From positions 62,001-126,000 of the forward strand of contig JAQBOZ010000030.1 in the NCBI GenBank assembly GCA_028287785.1: 64,000 bases of DNA, read 5' to 3'. Position numbers and translations under genes: made by a program. Of this stretch, positions 1 through 9,173 are shown piece by piece; the stretch's first letter is position 1, and each line of letters starts with the position of its first letter. Below the pieces are notes generated by a model that did no database searches, was not told the origin of the DNA, and saw only the letters and a list, made by a program, of their open reading frames with translations. This DNA comes from Chlorobiota bacterium (GTDB lineage Bacteria > Bacteroidota > Ignavibacteria > OLB7).

Positions 1-1
1 C

Positions 2-3000
2 GCGCTGGATATCTTCGTGGCAAAGCTCGACCCCACCGGAAGCCGGTTGATCTACGCCACCTATATCGGCGGCAGCGGCGATGACGAGCCGGCATCGGTC
101 AGGATGCTCCCCAGCGGCCGGGTGGTGGTTGCGGGCTCCACGGCATCGCCCGATTTCCCGGTCACGCGGAATCAGAGGGCATATCACGGGAAGGGGGATG
201 GGTTCGTGCTGATCCTCGATGACTTCGGCGCCGCGCTGGCCCTCTCCACCTGCGTTGGTGGCGGCGACGATGATCATATCGAGGGCCTTGCGATCGGCAG
301 CGGCGGAGATATCTACGTTGCCGGGCGGACGCGCTCCGCCGATTTTCCGACATCGGCCAACTATCCCACAACGAAGGCATCCTACAACACAACGCTGAGA
401 GGGGAGGAGGATGCCTTTATCACGCGGCTGACGCAGGCCGGCGTCTTCTACTACAGCACATATCTGGGGGGCGATTCCAACGATATCGCCACGGCGATTG
501 CCGTCGAGCCGGGAGGAGCCGCATGGGTGACGGGATGGACCTACTCCGATAATTTTCCGACGGCCGGCCTCCCCTTCAGCAGCGTTCTCAGGGGAAAGCG
601 CGACTGTTTCGTGACCCGTTTGCGATTCGACGGCACGACGCCCGAGTACAGCACGCTGATCGGCGGCGACGGCGATGACCTGGCCCGTTCGATAGCGCTC
701 GATGCCGGCGGAAGCGCGTATATCACCGGCTCGACATCATCATCGGATTATCCCTTCACGATCGCCAACCCCGTCCCCTCCGCATCGTGGTTCGTCACGA
801 AATTCCTCTTCGTCAGCGGCCCCAGAACCACGACCCGTGACTACAGCAGGCGAATCGGGGTGCAGGACAACGGCAGCGGCTGGACGATCCAGGCCGGCGC
901 GAACAACGAGGTGTTCCTTGCCGGCTCCACCGATGCCGCCGATTTTCCCCTGACCGCCGATGCCTATACCCGATCGCCCCGCGGAGGGTTCGATATCGCG
1001 TTCGTGCGGCTGGGGGCGGCCGGTAATCTGCTCCACGCAAGCGTTGTCGGTGGCGCCGGAAACGATATCCCCTGGCATGAGAGCTACCTGACGCGGCTTG
1101 GCGATCTGATCGTCACCGGCGTTACCGGCTCGACGAACTTTCCGCTCGCCAGGGGAGCATACGACAGCGTGTTGAACGATTCCGGGCGCGCCACCGCGAC
1201 CGATGCGTTTATCATGAGCTTCAGCTTTCTCCGCCGGCCGGTGATCTACTCTCCGGTGAGGCATCTGGATACACTGGGGTGCAGCGATGAGCGGATCATC
1301 ACCTTCCATGTCTACAACACCGGCGATTCCGATCTGAACATCACCCGGAATATCTTCGGCACTCCCTCCCCGTTCGAGGTGATGGAGCCGGACCCGAACA
1401 ACCCGGATTCCAACTACATCCAGCCGCCCGGCGGGATTCCGTACTTCAGAATCAAGCCGGGGGATTCGCTCCGCTACGTTGTGAGGTTCGCCCCGAAATC
1501 CGCGCGCGACTCGGCCGATACGCTTCAGATCTACGGCAACGATTCATCGGCGGGACATCTTCCGTTGAGGATTGCGTTCAATGTGTCGCGCGCCGCGCCG
1601 GCGATCTCCGCCGTGCCGGTGAGCTTCACCTTCAAACCGCTCCTCTTCTGCCAGGGCTTCCGTCACGACAGCTCGCTGGCGATTGTCAACAGCGGCACCG
1701 GGAGCGTGACGGTGACGGGCGCGCGGCTGATCGGCGGGAACGGGACCTTCAACGCCGATACCTCGCTGTTTCCGCGAAGGATAGCCAGGCCCGGATTCTT
1801 CCTGTTGCCGCTGCATTTCCATCCGTCGAGCGCGGGGCTGTTCAGGGATACGCTGCTCGTGACGATCGCCGAGTGTCCCGATCCGCTCCGCGTGCCGGTG
1901 GAGGCCCGAGCCGACTCCATCCTGCTGGCCTATGCCGATACGCTGCTCCGCATTCCCGCCCTGGCGCCGTGCGATGATTCGGTGGAGGTGAGCGAGACGA
2001 TCGTCAACCGCGGGACCGCCCCCGCGGTGATCGACTCGATGGCGCTGACCGGCCTCTCCGGGATCATCCTGACACGGCTGCCGGATACTCTCTCCGCCGG
2101 GGCATCGGTGGTGATACGGCTCAGGATCAAGGCGCCGGAGGCGTTGGGGCCGTTCGGGGCGGAGCTTCGCCTGAACGCCGAACCGTGCGGGATCGTGCTG
2201 AGGCTTCCGATCACGGGGGAGCGACTCTCGAAGAGCGCGCTGACCGCAAGCCTCGGCGCGCTCGATTTCGGCACCGTCACGGGATGCGCCGGGGCCGCCG
2301 CCCATGCCGACAGCGCGATCGTGATCAGGAACTCCGGGGCGGCGACGATAACGATTCCCCCGCCGGTGATCTCCCCTCCGTTTACCCTGTCGAGCGGTTC
2401 AGGGGGGGCCGCGGGGGGGCTCCAGCCGGGGGATTCGCTTGTGCTGGTGGTGGCATATGACCCGTCCGCCGAGGAGACCGTTGCCGGGGTGCTGATGATC
2501 TCCTCCCGCTCCGGCGCCTGTCTCGATACCATCCGCATCCCGCTGCGTGGCGAACGGAGGGATCAGGTGATCGATCCTAAACTCTATCTGATCGACATGC
2601 CCGGCCTGGTGGACTGCCAGAACCTGCGCGATACGATGATCACATTGCTCAACCGTTCATCGCTTCCGCTGAAGATCGATCGGGTGATCAACTCTGCGGG
2701 CGCTCTCCATCTGGATACGCTCGGTTCCGGCGCGGCATTCACGATTCCCGCGAACGGGAGCGTTCGCGCCGGCGTCAGGTTCATCCCCCAGGATTCCGGG
2801 CGGAATCAGGATACGCTCTTCTATATCACCGCTCCCTGTGGCGACAGCATCGTCGTGGTGCTGCGCGGCAACAAGTCCGGCGCGGTCCTCAGCGCGGTAA
2901 GCGATACCGTCACATTCCGCTCGCGGCTCGACTGCCAGGCGGGCGTTGCCGATACCCTGACGGCGCTGATACGGAATGCCGGTGATGATGCCGGCGTCAC

Positions 3001-4207
3001 CATCGGCTCGGTGAGGATTATCGGCGGCGCGCCGTTCGATACCGTCGGCAGCGTTGTGGGGCTTCCCATTCCTACCAACGGCACCCTGCCGATTCCGATC
3101 CGGTTCACGCCCGGCAGCACCGGGATCCATCGCGGGATGCTGGAAGTGGTGGCCGAGCCGTGCCGCGACACCTTCAGGATTCAGCTTCTGGGAGAGGTCT
3201 TTCCGGCAACGCTGACGGTTGCCGGCGGTGCGTTCGGGGCCGTGCCGATCAACGACAGGAAGAGCGGCTCGGTGGCCCTTGTCAACAATGGGCCGGTGAT
3301 CGTTCACATCGATTCCATCGCAAATATCTCGGCGCCGTTCCGGCTTCTGGGGAGCACGCCGGCGCTCCCGGCCGATCTTCTTCCCGGCGACACGATCCAT
3401 CTCACGATCGAGTTCGCCCCCGAGGTGGCAAGCCTCTACGCCCCGACGCCATCGGTCTCCATCTCCGCCCCCTGCATCTTCTCGACGCCGTTCCAGCTTA
3501 CGGGTGAAGGGGTGCTGGCGAGCGACAGCATCGATATCTGCATCGACCGGACCGGGCGTCAGGGATATGTCGGCGATACGGTGGAGATCCCCGTCATCGC
3601 GTCGCGCGCGCTTCCGCTTGGCGCGCCAACCGATATCGTCTACCGCGTGCGCTATGACTGGCGCCGTCTCCAGCTTATCGGCGTCGATCCGGCGGCGGTG
3701 ATCGTGGAGGATGCGCGGCCGGCGAGCGGCGTGGCGCATCTGCGCGAGCGGAACGCCACGCTGCTTCGGGGAGTGCCGCTGCTCCTCAGGTTCAGGCTTC
3801 TGGCGGGGCGCGAGGCGGCGGCGTCGGTCCGGCTGGATTCCGCCGGGACAACGGACGGCAACCCCTATCTCGCCGTCTGCGCCGATTCCGCCATCATCAG
3901 GATCACCGATCGCTGTATCATCACCGGCGTGTTCGGCGGGAAGTTCAGCAACATGCTGGAGGGGGCGCGCCCGAACCCGGCGGCGGCTTCCGTGGAGATC
4001 ACCTACCAGCAACTGGAGGATGCCCGCGCCACGCTCCGCGTCTTCGACATGAGCGGTCGCGAAGTCCTCCGTCCTCTCGATGAATTCCTCCCCGGCGGGC
4101 GTTATACGCTCCGCTTCGATATCGTCACGCTCCCCTCCGGGTCCTACTTCTACTCGATCGAAGCGGGGAGCTATCTGGCATCCGGCAGGCTGGTGGTCGG
4201 GAAATGA
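2..4207 (+). CDS. SBBP-repeat / choice-of-anchor D surface protein with T9SS sorting domain, 5' truncated by window edge
   Basis: The reading frame is open to the left edge (it reads A-L-D-I-F-V before the first GTG at 17), so the true start lies outside and about 1400 C-terminal residues are seen. The first 400 residues are SBBP beta-propeller repeats, each with a motif like STYLGG-D-NDIA and TGWTYSDNFP. From about residue 400 to 1160 come repeated immunoglobulin-like choice-of-anchor D (ASH-type) units, seen as phrases like GDSLRYVVRFAPKSA and GTLPIPIRFTPGSTG. A cohesin-like segment follows (nt 3529-3900). The last 75 residues are a type IX secretion sorting domain: ARPNPAAASVEITY, a LRVFDMSGREVL strand, then LPSGSYFYSIEAGS and a basic end. 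A secreted cell-surface protein is therefore expected, probably adhesive or structural. The exact role is not known. Confidence 0.9.
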   Translation, partial: ALDIFVAKLDPTGSRLIYATYIGGSGDDEPASVRMLPSGRVVVAGSTASPDFPVTRNQRAYHGKGDGFVLILDDFGAALALSTCVGGGDDDHIEGLAIGSGGDIYVAGRTRSADFPTSANYPTTKASYNTTLRGEEDAFITRLTQAGVFYYSTYLGGDSNDIATAIAVEPGGAAWVTGWTYSDNFPTAGLPFSSVLRGKRDCFVTRLRFDGTTPEYSTLIGGDGDDLARSIALDAGGSAYITGSTSSSDYPFTIANPVPSASWFVTKFLFVSGPRTTTRDYSRRIGVQDNGSGWTIQAGANNEVFLAGSTDAADFPLTADAYTRSPRGGFDIAFVRLGAAGNLLHASVVGGAGNDIPWHESYLTRLGDLIVTGVTGSTNFPLARGAYDSVLNDSGRATATDAFIMSFSFLRRPVIYSPVRHLDTLGCSDERIITFHVYNTGDSDLNITRNIFGTPSPFEVMEPDPNNPDSNYIQPPGGIPYFRIKPGDSLRYVVRFAPKSARDSADTLQIYGNDSSAGHLPLRIAFNVSRAAPAISAVPVSFTFKPLLFCQGFRHDSSLAIVNSGTGSVTVTGARLIGGNGTFNADTSLFPRRIARPGFFLLPLHFHPSSAGLFRDTLLVTIAECPDPLRVPVEARADSILLAYADTLLRIPALAPCDDSVEVSETIVNRGTAPAVIDSMALTGLSGIILTRLPDTLSAGASVVIRLRIKAPEALGPFGAELRLNAEPCGIVLRLPITGERLSKSALTASLGALDFGTVTGCAGAAAHADSAIVIRNSGAATITIPPPVISPPFTLSSGSGGAAGGLQPGDSLVLVVAYDPSAEETVAGVLMISSRSGACLDTIRIPLRGERRDQVIDPKLYLIDMPGLVDCQNLRDTMITLLNRSSLPLKIDRVINSAGALHLDTLGSGAAFTIPANGSVRAGVRFIPQDSGRNQDTLFYITAPCGDSIVVVLRGNKSGAVLSAVSDTVTFRSRLDCQAGVADTLTALIRNAGDDAGVTIGSVRIIGGAPFDTVGSVVGLPIPTNGTLPIPIRFTPGSTGIHRGMLEVVAEPCRDTFRIQLLGEVFPATLTVAGGAFGAVPINDRKSGSVALVNNGPVIVHIDSIANISAPFRLLGSTPALPADLLPGDTIHLTIEFAPEVASLYAPTPSVSISAPCIFSTPFQLTGEGVLASDSIDICIDRTGRQGYVGDTVEIPVIASRALPLGAPTDIVYRVRYDWRRLQLIGVDPAAVIVEDARPASGVAHLRERNATLLRGVPLLLRFRLLAGREAAASVRLDSAGTTDGNPYLAVCADSAIIRITDRCIITGVFGGKFSNMLEGARPNPAAASVEITYQQLEDARATLRVFDMSGREVLRPLDEFLPGGRYTLRFDIVTLPSGSYFYSIEAGSYLASGRLVVGK

Positions 4208-4648
4208 TCAGCCGTGTGATGCCGGGGGGCGGGGCGGATCGCGGATCATAGTGCCTCAGTTTGAGATGGTGTGGATGATGCCCGGAGTCATAATCCGGCT
4301 TTCCAGCCCCATCGGGGCGTACCGGTTGCAGCATCGCCACGCCCCCATGATTTCAAGCTCCATCGGAGCGTACCATTCCGTCGGCATGCGAGGATGGTAC
4401 GCTCCGATGGAGCTTGGGTGGGAAATGGGAACATCGTGCTGCAACCGGCACGCTCCTGACGGAGCTTGGGGAGAGGATCGTCGATGGATCATTGCGCTGT
4501 CAACCGGAGGGGTGGATTTAAACTGAGTCACTACCTCACGGATCATTCCGTTGCGGTAGTTCATCGCCAAGCACTATTATTGAGATCGATCAGGGGCGCG
4601 GGCCGATACCGCGCGATATCAACAGCTTCAAATCCGGGAAGGTTGTCC
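4208..4648. other. Intergenic region dominated by a nested inverted-repeat element
   Basis: No credible gene is present. Most of the interval is occupied by the repeat element at 4298-4531, described separately. The last 117 bases hold the leader and ribosome binding site (GGGAAGG, 6 nt before ATG 4649) of the acyl-CoA ligase gene. Open frames that run into the element upstream of 4649 are repeat-derived and lack a coding look. Confidence 0.7.
4298..4531 (+). repeat. Nested inverted-repeat (REP/BIME-like) element, left copy
   Basis: An inner perfect 22-bp inverted repeat pairs 4354-4375 with 4395-4416 (core GCTCCATCGGAGCGTACC). An outer imperfect pair surrounds it (about 4305-4332 with 4438-4466, sharing CCGGTTGCAG). 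A conserved 57-bp tail at 4475-4531 differs at only three positions from 63574-63630. The second copy near the right edge has the same order and orientation. This organisation is typical of short non-autonomous palindromic elements. No transposase is seen in the window. Confidence 0.8.
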
Positions 4649-6508
4649 ATGCCCATTGTGAAAGATTTCTCCACGATCGCCGGGATGTTTCTCGGGGTCA
4701 CCGGAACGTTCAGGAACACCCGCAAGGAATCGTTCAGGCGGAAGGTGAACGGGAAATACACCGGCATCTCCTACGGCGAACTCTATAATCAGGTGGAGGG
4801 GATGGCGCTGGCGCTCCGGGCGCTTGGCCTTTCGCATGGCGACCGGATCGGCCTGATGTCGGAGAACCGGCTGGAGTGGGTGGTGTCCGATTTTGCCTGC
4901 GCCTGCTCCGGCTTTGTCGACGTGCCGGTGTTTCCCATCCTGACGCCGAAGCAGGTGGAGTTCATCTTCAACAACGCCGAGGTAAAGGCGGTGATCTGCT
5001 CGAACTCCCTCCAGCTTGGAAAGCTGATGAAGGTGGCCGGGAACATCCCGACGCTCGAGCATATCATCGTGATGCAGGAGGATGCCTACTACAAGGACCC
5101 GACGGCGCACGAAAAGGGGGTGGTGCTCTACAGGCGGATGATCGAGGAGGGGCGGAAGCTGGCGGCGGCGGTGCCGGGACAGCTTGAACGGCTTGTGAAG
5201 GGGATATCGCCGGAGGATCTGCTGACGCTGATCTACACGAGCGGCACAACCGGCAACCCGAAGGGGGTGATGCTGACGCACGCCAACTTCACCGCCAATA
5301 TCGTGGGGGCATCCGGCGCCTTTCCGATCAACGATCAGGATATCGTCCTCAGCTATCTCCCGCTCTGCCACGCCTACGAGCGGACCGCCGGCTACTACAC
5401 CTGCTTTGCCTCCGGCGCCACCATCGCCTTCGCCGATTCCATCGAAACCGTCTCGGAGAACCTCCTCGAAGTCCGTCCCACCATCATGACATCGGTGCCA
5501 AGGCTCTTCGAGCGGATCAAGAACCGGGTGGAGAAGGCGACGAAGCTGGAGCCGGAGAAGAACCAGAAGGTCTTCCGATGGGCCATCGCAACCGGCATCA
5601 AGCGGGTGCGGGTGGAGCAGCGGAAGGGAAAGGCCGGGCCGATCCTCGCGACGAAGAACGCGCTTGCCGATCGTCTCGTGTTCGGGAAGATCCGCGCGAA
5701 GACCGGCGGCAATATCAGGATGTTCGTCTCCGGCGGCGCGGCGTTGCCGAACGATATCGCGGAGTTCTTCATGGCGATCGGCCTGAAGATCATCGAGGGA
5801 TATGGCCTCACCGAATCATCCCCCATCATCGCCGCCAACCCGTTCGAGCGGCCGAAGATAGGGACGGTGGGAAAGCCGCTGCCGAACGTCGAGGTGAGAA
5901 TAGCGGAGGATGGGGAGATCATGACGCGCGGGGCGCATGTGATGCGCGGCTACTACCGCGACCCTCTCTCCACCGCCGAGGCGATCGACCCGCAGGGCTG
6001 GCTGCACACGGGGGATATCGGGGAGATCGATCGCGACGGCTACCTCAGGATCACCGATCGGAAGAAGCATCTGTTTATCTCCTCCGGCGGCAAGAATATC
6101 GCCCCCGGCCCCATCGAGAGCGCCCTCTCCGCCAGCCGGCTTATCGATCAGATCATGCTTGTCGGCGACAAGCGCCCGTTTGTCACCGCGCTTATCGTCC
6201 CGGACTTCGACGCGCTGAAGGAGGTGGCGGAGATGCAGGGGATTCCGGTCGGCAATCTGAAGGAGCCCGCCGCCCGCCAGGCGTTCGTGGAGCTGGAGGC
6301 TGTGGAGCTGGCGATGGAGGCCGATATCAAACGCCTTCAGCGCGATCTCTCCGCGTTCGAACGGGTCCGGCGGTTCGAGATTCTGGCCGAGCCGTTCACT
6401 GTGGAAAACGGGATGATGACCCCGACGCTGAAGGTGAAGCGGAAGGTTGTGGAGGAGAAATATGGCGATCTGATCGAGGGGATGTACGAGGGAGTGGAGC
6501 TGGACTGA
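4649..6508 (+). CDS. AMP-dependent synthetase, long-chain acyl-CoA ligase type
   Basis: The 619-residue protein belongs to the ANL adenylate-forming family, which activates a carboxylic acid with ATP and transfers it to CoA; by its sequence it is closest to FadD/long-chain fatty acid ligases. Visible motifs are the P-loop YTSGTTGNPKG (residues 196-206), YGLTESSP (about 384-391), the TGDIGEID hinge region (about 454), and ITDRKKHLFISSGGKNIAP just after it. ATG 4649 was chosen because GGGAAGG lies 6 nt upstream and the family N-terminus starts shortly after; the frame continues upstream only through the repeat element. It converges on the PD40 lipoprotein gene with a 2-bp gap. Substrate chain length cannot be read from the sequence. 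It is expected to be cytoplasmic or membrane-associated and to feed acyl-CoA to lipid synthesis or beta-oxidation. Confidence 0.92.
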   Translation: MPIVKDFSTIAGMFLGVTGTFRNTRKESFRRKVNGKYTGISYGELYNQVEGMALALRALGLSHGDRIGLMSENRLEWVVSDFACACSGFVDVPVFPILTPKQVEFIFNNAEVKAVICSNSLQLGKLMKVAGNIPTLEHIIVMQEDAYYKDPTAHEKGVVLYRRMIEEGRKLAAAVPGQLERLVKGISPEDLLTLIYTSGTTGNPKGVMLTHANFTANIVGASGAFPINDQDIVLSYLPLCHAYERTAGYYTCFASGATIAFADSIETVSENLLEVRPTIMTSVPRLFERIKNRVEKATKLEPEKNQKVFRWAIATGIKRVRVEQRKGKAGPILATKNALADRLVFGKIRAKTGGNIRMFVSGGAALPNDIAEFFMAIGLKIIEGYGLTESSPIIAANPFERPKIGTVGKPLPNVEVRIAEDGEIMTRGAHVMRGYYRDPLSTAEAIDPQGWLHTGDIGEIDRDGYLRITDRKKHLFISSGGKNIAPGPIESALSASRLIDQIMLVGDKRPFVTALIVPDFDALKEVAEMQGIPVGNLKEPAARQAFVELEAVELAMEADIKRLQRDLSAFERVRRFEILAEPFTVENGMMTPTLKVKRKVVEEKYGDLIEGMYEGVELD

Positions 6509-6510
6509 CG

Positions 6511-7488
6511 CTACCGCGGGCCGCCGCCGGCAACCCCGTCGATGGCGAAGCCGTAGAGGTCGTAGCCTCCGCATCCGCCGGGTCGCTTCGAGGCCAGATA
6601 GAGGATTCCGCCGAGCGGGAAGGGGGTGAAATCGTCGTACTCGGAATTGTACGGCGGCGGGAGCGGGCGCCGTTCGGTGGCGCCGGAATCGAGCAGAAAG
6701 ATATCGAGCCCGGAGCCGGTGGTGGAGGCGCTGAAGAAGAGCCGTCCGGTGGCCTGATCGTAGCAGGGGGAGAGCTCGTCGCCGACGGTGTTGACGGCGG
6801 GGCCGGCGTTGCGGGGAACGCTCCAGGCGCCCCCCGAAGCCCGATCGGAGATCCAGATATCGGTGCCGCCGAAGCCGCCGGGGCGGTCGGACGCGAAGTA
6901 GAGCCGCGCTCCATCGCGCGTTACGAACGGCTGCCCATCCCACGACGCCGAGTTTACATCCTTTCCCAGATTGACGATTGCCGCCTCTCCATGCTCGGTC
7001 ACGGCGTAGATATCGCATCCGCCGATCGTATCGGCGCGATCGCATGCGCTGACGTAGGCGATGGTGTTGAAGGGAGAGCCGGGGGGGGCGAAGGTGATCG
7101 TGGCGGCCGCTGCGGTCCCGCCGTCGATCATGAAGCGATAGGGCTGCGCGGCATCCCAGATCGATTCCAGCCGCATCGAGAGGAAGAGCCGCGTGGGGCG
7201 GACGGTCTGATAGAACTGCTGAAGCCCCCCCTCGCCGGGCTCCACGCGATTGCTTGTAAAGACAATCGTGGCGGTATCGCCAAGGGCGGGGGCATAGTCA
7301 TCGTACGGCGAGTTGACGGCCGGGCCAAGATTGCCGAAGGCGCTCGTGGTCAGGCAGCGCGTGGGGCCGCAGCCGCCGAGCATCGCCGCCAGCAGCAGAG
7401 GGAGGGCGGCAAGAAACCGGCCCCGTCCGATACTCCGGCGAACGGAGGACCGGGCGGGGCCGTGAGTATTCCCTCGATCAAAGGACAT
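6511..7488 (-). CDS. PD40 (WD40-like) beta-propeller lipoprotein
   Basis: The 325-residue protein has a basic N-terminus, a hydrophobic stretch and a lipobox ending LGGC at about residue 40, so a lipoprotein anchored in the cell envelope is predicted. The body carries PD40 repeats, for example ARLYFASDRPGGFGGTDIW, of the type found in TolB and in PorE/OmpA-fused proteins of Bacteroidota. Its ATG (7486-7488) overlaps the 3' end of hslU by 11 bp, which suggests translational coupling. It has no OmpA-like domain, unlike the paralogous propeller protein at 57897-59678. It may bind peptidoglycan-associated or outer-membrane partners, but the specific role is unknown. Confidence 0.8.
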   Translation of the reverse strand: MSFDRGNTHGPARSSVRRSIGRGRFLAALPLLLAAMLGGCGPTRCLTTSAFGNLGPAVNSPYDDYAPALGDTATIVFTSNRVEPGEGGLQQFYQTVRPTRLFLSMRLESIWDAAQPYRFMIDGGTAAAATITFAPPGSPFNTIAYVSACDRADTIGGCDIYAVTEHGEAAIVNLGKDVNSASWDGQPFVTRDGARLYFASDRPGGFGGTDIWISDRASGGAWSVPRNAGPAVNTVGDELSPCYDQATGRLFFSASTTGSGLDIFLLDSGATERRPLPPPYNSEYDDFTPFPLGGILYLASKRPGGCGGYDLYGFAIDGVAGGGPR

Positions 7489-8887
7489 AGCGGCTGCGCT
7501 CGCGGTTCTCGATGGTCGGGTTCAGCTTCTGCCGTACCATCTCCGCGGTGACGCTGATCGTCTTGTTCGGGATGTTGTCCGGCGCCTCGAAGAGCAGATC
7601 CTCCAGCAGCGTTGTCAGGACCGTATGCAGCCGGCGCGCGCCGATGTTCTCGATCTCCTCGTTCACCGCGGCCGCCACATCAGCGATCTCCTCGATCCCC
7701 TCGCGGGTGAAGATCAGCTCGACTCCCTCCGCCGCGAGGATGGCGCTGTACTGCTTCACCAGCGCGTTCTCCGGGATGGTGAGGATATCGACGAAGTCAT
7801 CGGCGGTGAGGGAATCCAGCTCCACGCGGATCGGGAAGCGACCCTGAAGCTCCGGGAGAAGATCGCTCGGCTTGGAGAGATGGAACGCGCCGGAGGCGAT
7901 GAAGAGGATATGATCCGATTTCACCGGGCCGTACTTGGTGTTCACCGTCGAGCCCTCGACGATCGGCAGGAGATCGCGCTGCACGCCCTCGCGCGAGACA
8001 TCGGGGCCGCTGCCGCCGCCGGCCCCGGCGATCTTGTCGATTTCATCCAGGAAGACGATGCCGGAGTTCTCGACCCGGTCGATAGCCTCGCGGATCACCG
8101 CCTCGTTGTTGAGCAGGCGGGTGGTTTCCTCGGAGGCGATATGGCGGCGCGCCTCGGAGAGGGGCATGATCCTGTGCGATGTCCGTTTCGGCATCATCGA
8201 TCCCATCAGATCCTGAAGGTTCTGTCCCATCTCATCGCCGGCAAGCTGTGAGAACATGGACGCCATCTGCGATGACTGCGAGTCATCGGACACTTCCATC
8301 CCGATCGGCATCTCCTCCAGTTCGCCGGCGCGCAGCCTGCGGCGGATCTCATCGCGGTTGTACTGGTGCTGCGCCGGATCGGAATGCGTCATCGTTGGGG
8401 ACTGCATGCCGGGCATCACAAAGGGGAAGTTGACCTGCTGCTGCATCGGCGGGTGGATCATATCGAGCAGGCGCTCCTCCACCTGCTCGGCGGCCCGCTC
8501 GTTCAGGCGGGTGGAGTGCTCGCCGCGGACCATCGCCACGCCAAGCTCCATCAGATCGCGGACGATCGATTCGACATCGCGTCCCACATAGCCCACCTCG
8601 GTAAACTTCGTGGCCTCCACCTTCAGAAACGGCGCCTGCGCCAGGCGTGCCAGCCGCCGGGCTATCTCCGTCTTGCCCACGCCGGTCGGTCCGATCATGA
8701 TGATATTGTTCGGCATGATCTCCTCGCGCATCGAGCTGCTGATCTGCTGGCGGCGCCAGCGATTGCGGAGCGCGATCGCCACCGACTTCTTGGCGTTATG
8801 CTGCCCGACGATATACTTGTCGAGCTCCGCCACGATCTGGCTGGGCGTCAACTCGCTGGCCGATGCGGGCAACTGGGATGAACTCAT
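7478..8887 (-). CDS. hslU: HslU, ATPase subunit of the HslVU (ClpYQ) protease
   Basis: The 469-residue AAA+ unfoldase recognises and threads substrates into the HslV peptidase. Visible features are Walker A GPTGVGKT (residues 66-73), the pore loop GYVG (99-102), an intermediate domain from about 110 to 250, Walker B IVFLDEID (277-283), and the C-terminus RYVL, the kind of tail that docks into HslV. ATG 8887 is preceded by AGGAG at 6-nt spacing; the frame is open further upstream without coding character. The usual partner hslV is not directly upstream, where a NYN protein lies instead, nor anywhere in the window. Confidence 0.97.
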   Translation of the reverse strand: MSSSQLPASASELTPSQIVAELDKYIVGQHNAKKSVAIALRNRWRRQQISSSMREEIMPNNIIMIGPTGVGKTEIARRLARLAQAPFLKVEATKFTEVGYVGRDVESIVRDLMELGVAMVRGEHSTRLNERAAEQVEERLLDMIHPPMQQQVNFPFVMPGMQSPTMTHSDPAQHQYNRDEIRRRLRAGELEEMPIGMEVSDDSQSSQMASMFSQLAGDEMGQNLQDLMGSMMPKRTSHRIMPLSEARRHIASEETTRLLNNEAVIREAIDRVENSGIVFLDEIDKIAGAGGGSGPDVSREGVQRDLLPIVEGSTVNTKYGPVKSDHILFIASGAFHLSKPSDLLPELQGRFPIRVELDSLTADDFVDILTIPENALVKQYSAILAAEGVELIFTREGIEEIADVAAAVNEEIENIGARRLHTVLTTLLEDLLFEAPDNIPNKTISVTAEMVRQKLNPTIENRERSRYVL

Positions 8888-9173
8888 ATACTGCTCCTGT
8901 AAGAAAATTTCGTGACTGTAGAATACTGTCGGCCATCCGTTCGGCCGGGCATCCCCGGCCGGGACCATGACGTGCCGATATCCCGTCCGGCGGGGCGACG
9001 GGACCGGATCATCGAGCGATAGCTCCGAATCGAGCGAGGCAAGATAATCAGGAGTTGGACGATGGAGATGACGTGGCCGGTTCCGGACGCCGAAGCGGCG
9101 ACAAAAGAGGAAGCACCGGGCCGGCGGGCCGGGCTTCCTCCACGCGATCGTTCCCACGCCGGAGCGCGGCCCG

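Noticed and set aside
4466-4648. N-terminal extension of the acyl-CoA ligase
   Set aside because: It overlaps the repeat element and lacks the family N-terminus; a good ribosome binding site precedes ATG 4649.
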